Of a DNA stretch of 64,000 nt, positions 56,954 through 64,000 are shown piece by piece (position 1 is the first letter of the stretch; each line of letters starts with the position of its first letter). The notes beneath the pieces are model-generated. The model saw nothing but the letters and a program-made list of their open reading frames with translations, was not told the origin of the DNA and ran no database searches. Position numbers and translations under genes: made by a program. The DNA is from [Actinobacillus] rossii (GTDB lineage Bacteria > Pseudomonadota > Gammaproteobacteria > Enterobacterales > Pasteurellaceae), in the NCBI GenBank assembly GCA_900444965.1, contig UFRQ01000003.1:2232001-2296000 (forward strand), written 5' to 3'.

Positions 56954-59900
56954 TTAATATAGCGTATCTGGTAAATTAAAGTTTTTAAATTTATCCCATG
57001 AAAATGGATTATTAGATTCGTCTATATAAATTCTATATGTCGCATATCCATCATTGATATCATACCTAATATCAAAAGAATTAGCTTTTACATTTGTTAT
57101 TTTTCCTGATGTAAGCAATTTTATTTGAGCCCAAGGTCCTTTGACACTAATACTTCTAGGCGATTGACTACCATTGATAGAAACCAATGTTAATTTACTT
57201 TCAATGTCATTATTCAATGAATTAGGCCAAATAATTTTAGTTTGCTTTTTAAGACCTTGAGAATAATCTACAATTTGCCCATCTAGATTTAATATACTTC
57301 GACGGTTAGTGCCTGATATACTTAGTGGCTCTATAGTATATTGAACTCCAATACCATTTCCACTGCCAAAAAAGGCATCTCTTATTTCCCTTGCTAATTC
57401 CAATTGTTCAATCACATCTGGGCGAATTAATGAAGTACTGTCATTTGAAATATCATCTAAATTATTCTCAATAAATGCTTTCAAATTAGTTTCATAAAAA
57501 TTATCTAATATCCCTCCTGGCTCAAAAAAACGGGAAAATTCACTAAGTGGAACTTCTGTGACCGAATTTTTAGAGAAAGGATAACGGTCTTTTAAATAGG
57601 TTCGATATGGTTTGATTATCTTGTTATTCCACTCTATTTCTAATGATACAATTGCTGACTTCAGTACAGATTTCCAAGTATATTCGGCAATTTGCTCCAG
57701 CCAGCGAGAAACAGGTTGCGGCATTGTCTTTGCCAATTGTTGTAACTCTAAAATCGGATCAGTAGATTTTTGATCAATCCGATATTGAACCGCTTTTAAT
57801 GCAGCTTTACCTGAATCAGGTGCATTTTGAATAGCAAGTAAATATCGATGTAAATCTGATAGCTTTTGATAAATTGATTGCAGGGCACCATTTTTATCGT
57901 CGGCATTACTCAATACTGCTTTTTCATTTTCAAAATTATGATCAATTTGTGAAATTAAACGATAATCCGAGTTATTTACCGCTTCTTGAAGAGCTTTACC
58001 TTCCTCTTTAGGTAATTCCGGAGACTGAGTATTTTCACTTAGAACAAGCAATGCTCTTTTTAATGTTTGCTCACCTCCTGTAATTTTTTCGATTGCCTTT
58101 ATTGATTCAGGCAATGTTTCAAATTCTTTAATATCCAAATTATTCAAGGTAGAATTCCAAGTTGAGATATAATCATTGAGATATTGCTCCATGATTCTTT
58201 CTCTCATTTTTTCTCTATCAGCTTCACTGTATTCTAGATTTTCTTTTAAATTTAGAACCCAGCTATCCATTGATATTAAATCGACTAGATGATCATCCTG
58301 TTTGAGAAAATAATTTTTCATCCCATTTTCAGTAAAAAAACGAGGAACTTTCAAAAAATCCTTATTCATCGCAACAAATACATCATCAAAACCAGAACCA
58401 ATTTCATCTCTATAATCCAAAGGTGCTGGTAAAACTGAAGCTGCCTTGATTTTCAGATTTTGATATACACGATCATAAATAGAAGATCTACTCAGTTCTT
58501 CCTGAGCATTATTTACTGATAATTCATAAGGAGTATAGGCCTGTATTAAAGCTTCATCCCCTTTAATTCTTCCATCAAACCAATCTGTATGCTGTAACGC
58601 ATAATCTAAATGATTCATTAAATTATCTTGAAGCTTTTTTTGCCCTTTGAAAGATTTACTCCAATATTTTTTCATAAATTCTTTAACAAAACTGTTATCA
58701 CGCCCAGTTTTATCATCTAACATACGCATTACACGTAATATCTCTAATTTTTCTTCACTTCCTTGAGGAGCTTCATTTAATTGAATAAGAAGTCCATTCA
58801 TAATTGCAGGAAGGTACTTCATATACAATAGTTTTAGATATGTTTCCTCAACATAAGGTCCAATAAAATTCCCTTGATAAAGCCCCATATCTTTGAATAA
58901 ATACGATTTTTCATGATAATCACCATAAGATAACACAGCTTCCCTAAGTGGATTTAAAATAGGTAGCTGTTTATCTCCATAATTATCTACTTGGTTTAAC
59001 AATTTTATATTTTTGAATAATTTTACTTGCTCTAATACATTAATGCTTGCTTGATGGTTCTTATAGTAGAAATAATGCCATGTACCAACTAAACCTAACG
59101 CTAAAGTCGCTAAAACAATAGATAAACGTTTAATTTTTGCCACATAATTTCTTCTCCACGCTTTGCTTTCTGCTGCTAAATTAGGGAAGTTAAAAATTAC
59201 ATTTTTTAATAGTTCGTAACTAAAAAAAGATTGCGTATTTTTAGTAGACCATACAGGATAAGAGAGTCTTCCTAAATGATATTGTTCAGATGCTGATTGG
59301 ACAAAGATATTATCTATTTTTCCATTCTGTGTTGTTGATACTAAATAAACACCTTTAAAAAAATGGAATGATTTCCCACTATTAGAAATTAACTGTTCTA
59401 AAAATGGGGATAAAATATCTATTGCTGTTGTAAGCTGTCTGACATAACTAAAAATAGAGTCCCGCTCATTTGGCATAGCCTTAAATAACAAGTTAGGCAA
59501 AGCCTTATTCATCATCTCCGCCCAATTTTGCCAAAAGGATATAAGCTCTTCTTGCCAATTTTCACCACGATGCTTGAATGTAATCCCTAAAATAGCCTCT
59601 CTTTGTTCTTTTGAAAGAGATTTGTAAATAGCTTCAAAACCATAAAAAGTATCTAATTTTGTCATTACAATATAAATAGGCAATTCACTTTGGCTTATAT
59701 CCATAACCTCATCTAAACGTTTATGCAAAAGATCAATATACGCCTCTTTCTCTTCTTTATTTGCCACTAATAATCGATGAAAATCAACTGTTAGAATGAT
59801 CCCATTTAATGGCTGTCTAGCTCTTTGCTCTTTTACCCATGAGAGCATATTCAACCAAAGTTTATTATAGAGCAATGGCTTGCTCTCTACTTCATCTTGT

Positions 59901-60454
59901 TGAAGAATAAGATGACTAGACGGACAAATAACTACTGCTTTTTCATTACTTAATATTGAAAGCTCTGTGTAATATTCATCTAAATGATAGAGTTCAGCAA
60001 AGTTTCCTCCTTCCTTGAGTAAACTTTTCTTACCACTTTTATCAACACCTAAAATTAAATACCACGGTAGAATATATTGATAATTTTGGCTATTAACATA
60101 ACGTTTGAATTTATTAATCCAGTGTTCAAAATATCTATATTGTAGGTTGATTTCTTCCTGTATTGGGTTATGTTGTTTCTTTTTATTTTCTTGTTGACGG
60201 CTTTCCAATACTCTAAGCCTAGATATTACTTTTCCAAAAATAGGGATAATTGCAATTATAAATAATGCACTTGTAGCTAACCAACGACTTTCTAGAGTAT
60301 CAAAAGGTTTATACTCTCCTATATTGAACTCATTACCTTTCCACCAAATAAAAATTAATAATATTACCCAAGATAAAATCAATATAGAGATCCAAGAATT
60401 TTTAATTTTGGACAAAATTGGTTGAAATGCCTTAAACTCTAATGGTAACTTCAT
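56954..60454 (-). CDS. tssM: T6SS membrane complex subunit TssM (IcmF)
   Basis: 1166 aa. Two N-terminal membrane helices (about 18-36 and 55-76) precede a cytoplasmic GTPase-like domain, and a third helix lies near 450 (LSIVLATLALGLVGTWHYF). A long periplasmic part (IcmF-related and C-terminal beta domains) follows. The nucleotide-binding loop is LILGVDKSGKKSLLKEGG, where the residue after GK is Lys rather than Ser/Thr. TssM forms, with TssJ and TssL, the channel of the T6SS; those two genes are not in the window. Confidence 0.93.
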   Translation of the reverse strand: MKLPLEFKAFQPILSKIKNSWISILILSWVILLIFIWWKGNEFNIGEYKPFDTLESRWLATSALFIIAIIPIFGKVISRLRVLESRQQENKKKQHNPIQEEINLQYRYFEHWINKFKRYVNSQNYQYILPWYLILGVDKSGKKSLLKEGGNFAELYHLDEYYTELSILSNEKAVVICPSSHLILQQDEVESKPLLYNKLWLNMLSWVKEQRARQPLNGIILTVDFHRLLVANKEEKEAYIDLLHKRLDEVMDISQSELPIYIVMTKLDTFYGFEAIYKSLSKEQREAILGITFKHRGENWQEELISFWQNWAEMMNKALPNLLFKAMPNERDSIFSYVRQLTTAIDILSPFLEQLISNSGKSFHFFKGVYLVSTTQNGKIDNIFVQSASEQYHLGRLSYPVWSTKNTQSFFSYELLKNVIFNFPNLAAESKAWRRNYVAKIKRLSIVLATLALGLVGTWHYFYYKNHQASINVLEQVKLFKNIKLLNQVDNYGDKQLPILNPLREAVLSYGDYHEKSYLFKDMGLYQGNFIGPYVEETYLKLLYMKYLPAIMNGLLIQLNEAPQGSEEKLEILRVMRMLDDKTGRDNSFVKEFMKKYWSKSFKGQKKLQDNLMNHLDYALQHTDWFDGRIKGDEALIQAYTPYELSVNNAQEELSRSSIYDRVYQNLKIKAASVLPAPLDYRDEIGSGFDDVFVAMNKDFLKVPRFFTENGMKNYFLKQDDHLVDLISMDSWVLNLKENLEYSEADREKMRERIMEQYLNDYISTWNSTLNNLDIKEFETLPESIKAIEKITGGEQTLKRALLVLSENTQSPELPKEEGKALQEAVNNSDYRLISQIDHNFENEKAVLSNADDKNGALQSIYQKLSDLHRYLLAIQNAPDSGKAALKAVQYRIDQKSTDPILELQQLAKTMPQPVSRWLEQIAEYTWKSVLKSAIVSLEIEWNNKIIKPYRTYLKDRYPFSKNSVTEVPLSEFSRFFEPGGILDNFYETNLKAFIENNLDDISNDSTSLIRPDVIEQLELAREIRDAFFGSGNGIGVQYTIEPLSISGTNRRSILNLDGQIVDYSQGLKKQTKIIWPNSLNNDIESKLTLVSINGSQSPRSISVKGPWAQIKLLTSGKITNVKANSFDIRYDINDGYATYRIYIDESNNPFSWDKFKNFNLPDTLY

Positions 60455-60471
60455 TTTAACAATCCTAATGT

Positions 60472-61839
60472 TTATTGTTTTAGCTGTAATTTAGATTCTA
60501 ACAAGTTAATTAAACTATTTTCCCAATCAATGACAGATAGTTGCTTAACGCTATTATAAATAGCTAAATAGTTTTGTTTAGCAATATTTCCGAATCCCCT
60601 TTTCTCTAGTAATTGAGCTAATGTGAGCTGATTGTAAAAGCTATCTCGTAGATCTTTGGTAGAAACGCTATCGAACCTATTTAATATTGCCTCTAGTTCT
60701 TCCGCATTATCATAGTTTATGTTATCCGCTTCAGATAACTCCATCGTATATTCAGATGTGGAGAATAGCCATTCAACAACAATTTGAGGGCAGAAAGCCG
60801 TTCCATCAGTAAAGCAAAGCTCTGCTAATGTAGGTAATCTAGTAATAAAATCACTTAAACTCTGTTTAATTGCTATTGAAACTTTTTCATAACTTAGCTT
60901 GCTTGCTAATTGAGCTGATAGATAATGCCCGTAAAACCAATAAGGTGACACAGTTAAACTGTGCTCAATTTCTTTCCAAGTTTCTAAGCTGGGATATTCT
61001 AAAGACTTTTCATACTCAAGCACTATATCCACCGAAGGAGAATGTAAAGGTGTTCTATTTCCTTCATATAATGGTAATGAAGTAATATTACTCCAAATAA
61101 TATGCCTACGTAACTGATAAGCTACGACTGTAGATATATCTTTTTCAAGTAAATAATCAACTACTTTAGATAAAGTATTTTTCCAAGCTCGCTCATTACT
61201 CGAATCAATTTCAATTGGCTTTGTTATGACTGGTAGTTCGGTTACTTTCTTAAATTCACCAACATTACTGTGTACAACAGGTGAGTCATTGTCTTTTTCT
61301 ATTGTCGAATTCAAATTATTGCAATAAGTTTGACTAAGATGGATTAACTCACTTTCTAATTTATCCCCCTGAAATAGCTTAATAAGTCTCTCAAATAAGA
61401 AATTAGCATTTTCCTTTTCTAAGCGAGAAGCATTCTGCTGGAAGACCCCCCTACTTTTATCAAAACGTTTTATAATCTGAGCACCTAATCTATATTTTTT
61501 TAATTCAGAAACAGGTGCTACATCTTTCCAGTAATTTTCTACATAATCACAAAAAAGTTGTAGCCCAAGTAATAAATCTAGAATGCTCCCCGAGTGCTGT
61601 AGTGTTCTTAATAAATGTGCAAATACTCTTAAGTCTTTTGTTTCTGTTGAAAGTAAAGAAAGTGCAATTTTCTGCATTTCTACGACATTAAAAAGCTCAT
61701 GTTCTAGAGAGCCAAGCTTCACCATTTCTCCATCTAATAGTACCCATTCTGGGTGCTCATCAGAGATATCTAAACCAATCGCATTTCCTATAGGTTTAGT
61801 GATCAATTGTCGCCAAGGATGTTGTTCCAAATATTCCAT
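60472..61839 (-). CDS. tssA: T6SS baseplate/cap protein TssA
   Basis: 455 aa. The N-terminal ImpA domain includes EYLEQHPWRQLITKPIGNAI and LQLFCDYVENYWKDVAPVSE (family D-Y-x-x-x-W-x-x-v). The C-terminal half is helical and variable. TssA primes sheath assembly and caps the growing tail. It ends 17 bases before tssM and starts 6 bases after the upstream tagO/vasI-like gene, so they share a transcript. Confidence 0.88.
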   Translation of the reverse strand: MEYLEQHPWRQLITKPIGNAIGLDISDEHPEWVLLDGEMVKLGSLEHELFNVVEMQKIALSLLSTETKDLRVFAHLLRTLQHSGSILDLLLGLQLFCDYVENYWKDVAPVSELKKYRLGAQIIKRFDKSRGVFQQNASRLEKENANFLFERLIKLFQGDKLESELIHLSQTYCNNLNSTIEKDNDSPVVHSNVGEFKKVTELPVITKPIEIDSSNERAWKNTLSKVVDYLLEKDISTVVAYQLRRHIIWSNITSLPLYEGNRTPLHSPSVDIVLEYEKSLEYPSLETWKEIEHSLTVSPYWFYGHYLSAQLASKLSYEKVSIAIKQSLSDFITRLPTLAELCFTDGTAFCPQIVVEWLFSTSEYTMELSEADNINYDNAEELEAILNRFDSVSTKDLRDSFYNQLTLAQLLEKRGFGNIAKQNYLAIYNSVKQLSVIDWENSLINLLESKLQLKQ

Positions 61840-61845
61840 AATATT

Positions 61846-62502
61846 TTACCAATGACACATAGCTCTTAGTGGTTTAATTTCTTCACTTAAATTTTCTATA
61901 TTAAATACAAGTTCTTTAAATACATCACTCTCTATTTGTATTTTTAATTGCCCCGAATGAAATAGTTTCTGTATTTCTTTAATGCCATCCAATCCCCGAC
62001 TAGCTTCTAACACCAAACCATTTTCACGTAAGAACCATTGACTACTCTGCTCTGTATTTTCTGTTACTAATTTCACGCCAAGGATACCTTGGTTACCAAA
62101 AGAAACAGGAGATGCAACTTGTAATCGAGTAATGTTATCTATACAACTCAGCATTAAGATAGGCCTTTGAGAAACATATCCCAATGCTGGAGTAGTTAAA
62201 ATGAAACTCTGAGGATTATCTGTTTCAGAGTGAATAAAATGTATATTTTTATTATCTCTATATTTTTCTTGATTTTGAGCTCTTTGCCAAACAATTCCTG
62301 CTAAATTTTGAGGAACCTGAATCAATGTATGTGGTTTACTACTAATTTTAATATTATCATAGCAATGAACTCGCTCCAAAATAGAGGGAATATTTCTGCA
62401 TTGATGTATAGAATCACTTATTTGTGCAACTTGCTCTTGTTCAGATGCTACAACAGGTAATGAACAAAATAAAATAACAATAGAGCTTAATTTACATCGC
62501 AT
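61846..62502 (-). CDS. T6SS-associated protein TagO/VasI family
   Basis: 218 aa. A signal peptide (MRCKLSSIVILFCSLPVVAS) is followed by CRNIPSILERVHCYD, the pattern of the N-terminus of VasI/TagO proteins, and LSCIDNITRLQVASPVSF further on. The exact job in T6SS assembly is unclear; the family is found only in T6SS clusters. It overlaps clpV by 16 bases, which implies coupling. Family call by pattern and place. Confidence 0.75.
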   Translation of the reverse strand: MRCKLSSIVILFCSLPVVASEQEQVAQISDSIHQCRNIPSILERVHCYDNIKISSKPHTLIQVPQNLAGIVWQRAQNQEKYRDNKNIHFIHSETDNPQSFILTTPALGYVSQRPILMLSCIDNITRLQVASPVSFGNQGILGVKLVTENTEQSSQWFLRENGLVLEASRGLDGIKEIQKLFHSGQLKIQIESDVFKELVFNIENLSEEIKPLRAMCHW

Positions 62503-64000
62503 TCTTGTTCTCCCACTCTTGCAAAAAATTGATTATTTTTCACAAAAAAGTGAATTTCGGTAACATCCTGCTTATTTGCAATTGCTTGCAAAAGTAGTAG
62601 AGATACTGGAGGCAATAGTTGCCCATCAATTATAGACTCTAGGATCCTAGCCCCATTTTCCATTCTGCTAACTCTAGATAAGATTTCTATTCTTACATCT
62701 TCATCAATATGTACTTTTGCATTAAATCGTTTTTCTAATAGCTTGCTTAATTTTGCCAATTTCCCATTAACAATAATTCTTAGAGTCTCTTGTTCTAATG
62801 GCAAATATGGTACGATTTCCATTCGTGCTAAAAGAGCAGGTTTAAAAAAATCGGCCAAGACAGGATATAATGCATTTTGCATTTCTACTGGATTATCTTT
62901 ATACTCAACAATTGTTTGATAACCTAAATTAGAGGTGAGAAAAAAAACAATATTCTTACAATCAATAACACGTCCTTCTCCATCTGCAAGTTCTCCCTTA
63001 TCAAAAGCTTGATAGAAAAGATTTAAAACATCAGGATGTGCTTTTTCAACCTCATCTAACAATACAACCGAATATGGTTTACGGCGAATTGCTTCGGTTA
63101 ATACGCCACCTTCCCCATAACCTACATAGCCAGGAGGCGAACCAATCAATCGGGATACTGTGTGTTTTTCTTGAAATTCTGACATATTAATTGTGGTTAA
63201 ATACTGCTTTCCTCCAAAAAGTAAATCGGTTATTTGAAGAACTGTTTCTGTTTTACCAACTCCGCTAGGTCCAACAAGTAAGAACGAGCCTAAAGGGCGA
63301 CCTAAACGTCTTAAATCTGCTCTTGCAGTTAATAAATGTTTATATAAGTGATGAATAGCTAGTTCTTGACCCTTAATTTCATCATTGAGTAGCTCTGGTA
63401 AATGTGTTACTGCATATAACTCATTCTGGGATAGTTTATCTAATGGTACACCTGTCCATTCTGCTATTACAGATTCTATTTCTTTTTTTGTTACCTGAGC
63501 CGATACAAGTAAATCGTTGGATTGTAATTTAATTAACTTACTATTTAATGTTTTTAATTTTTTAAGTTTAGCTAAATCTTTTTCTTCTGAATGTAAAACA
63601 TTTTCTCTTAATTCAATAACTTGCTTAACTAGTTCTTTCTGTTTTTCCCATTTCTCATTTAACGAAAAACGTTTCCCATCTAATTTTAATAGATCTGATT
63701 TCAATTGTTTTAATCTACTCTCATCTTTACTGATACCAATAGCAATCTCTCGCTCTAATAGAGAAATTTCCATTTCTTTTTGATATTTCTCATTTTGATA
63801 ACTAGATAACAATTTAGGAGGAGAACTTAAATTAATCGCAACCCTGGCACAAGCAGTATCAAGTACATCGATAGCCTTATCTGGTAACTGACGTCCAGTT
63901 AGATAACGCTCACTTAATTTTGCACTTGCAATCAAAGCTTCTTCTTCGATCATTACCTTATGAGATTTTTCATAAATAGACTGTAATCCTCGTAAAATAG
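62487..64000 (-). CDS. clpV: T6SS sheath-recycling ATPase ClpV/TssH, partial (5' end outside window)
   Basis: At least 503 codons; the frame stays open to the window edge (upstream of the internal ATG at 63953 it reads GLQSIYEKSHKV), so the N-terminus lies outside. A Clp middle coiled-coil (about 63500-63850) is followed by AAA2, with Walker A GPSGVGKTETVLQ, Walker B VVLLDEVEKAHP and sensor LTSNLGYQ. The segment GIPLDKLSQNE-like (TGVPLDKLSQNE) precedes it. ClpV disassembles contracted T6SS sheaths. It heads the visible minus-strand gene row clpV-tagO-tssA-tssM-vgrG. Confidence 0.93.
   Translation of the reverse strand, partial: ILRGLQSIYEKSHKVMIEEEALIASAKLSERYLTGRQLPDKAIDVLDTACARVAINLSSPPKLLSSYQNEKYQKEMEISLLEREIAIGISKDESRLKQLKSDLLKLDGKRFSLNEKWEKQKELVKQVIELRENVLHSEEKDLAKLKKLKTLNSKLIKLQSNDLLVSAQVTKKEIESVIAEWTGVPLDKLSQNELYAVTHLPELLNDEIKGQELAIHHLYKHLLTARADLRRLGRPLGSFLLVGPSGVGKTETVLQITDLLFGGKQYLTTINMSEFQEKHTVSRLIGSPPGYVGYGEGGVLTEAIRRKPYSVVLLDEVEKAHPDVLNLFYQAFDKGELADGEGRVIDCKNIVFFLTSNLGYQTIVEYKDNPVEMQNALYPVLADFFKPALLARMEIVPYLPLEQETLRIIVNGKLAKLSKLLEKRFNAKVHIDEDVRIEILSRVSRMENGARILESIIDGQLLPPVSLLLLQAIANKQDVTEIHFFVKNNQFFARVGEQECDVN

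Overview
The window looks like a chromosome segment of a Haemophilus species (Pasteurellaceae), most likely H. parainfluenzae or a close relative. The reasons are the many copies of the Hin-type DNA uptake signal AAGTGCGGT (often as inverted pairs that act as terminators), the low GC, and housekeeping genes that read like H. influenzae orthologues (pcp, yecM, argS, dnaKJ, zevAB, uvrB, valS, holC, queA-tgt-yajC-secDF, argG, a P2-type porin). As I remember it, the gene order is rearranged relative to H. influenzae Rd.

Left part (1-16 kb). A partial OppA-like lipoprotein, pcp and yecM are followed by a type II-C CRISPR-Cas locus set between yecM and argS. The locus has cas9, cas1 and cas2 on the minus strand, a tracrRNA diverging from cas9, and a 14-repeat array read on the plus strand, probably from a promoter inside each repeat. 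The array is damaged at its outer end. A degenerate repeat (2008-2043), a fragment of a Mu-type phage morphogenesis gene and an IS481-like element lie where further spacers would be expected. The same IS is found again just after dnaJ, there with a clean 7-bp target duplication and an intact DDE triad. The CRISPR-side copy has lost its catalytic Glu.

Middle (16-37 kb). Ordinary core genes: zinc uptake (zevAB), a Ca/Na exchanger, tRNA-Asn, uvrB, valS, holC, the queuosine genes queA/tgt, and the Sec accessory genes yajC/secD/secF, then argG. Two toxin-antitoxin pairs follow (BrnT/BrnA; a RelE/ParE-like pair), with a porin between them. An 8-bp tandem repeat lies at 24.9 kb and an 11-bp tandem repeat at 37.2 kb.

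Right part (37.4 kb to the end). A 3' fragment of tRNA-Leu(CAA) marks what looks like the left attachment site of an integrative element. Next come an XRE regulator, a Mu-type repressor and a tyrosine integrase, then a type VI secretion cluster entirely on the minus strand: clpV, tagO/vasI, tssA, tssM, then three vgrG genes. The three vgrGs share a nearly identical block of about 1.74 kb but end differently: (i) a plain spike, (ii) an Rhs cage with a phospholipase-A2-like tip, (iii) a class-3 lipase. Each toxic version is followed by likely immunity genes: a membrane protein for the PLA2, and two tandem ankyrin proteins for the lipase. Between the Rhs cassette and the plain vgrG sits a two-gene CBASS anti-phage system (CD-NTase plus 2TM-SAVED effector). 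Its cyclase gene carries an in-frame stop five codons after its natural start. The island therefore combines interbacterial weapons with anti-phage defence on one apparently mobile segment, whose right end lies outside the window.
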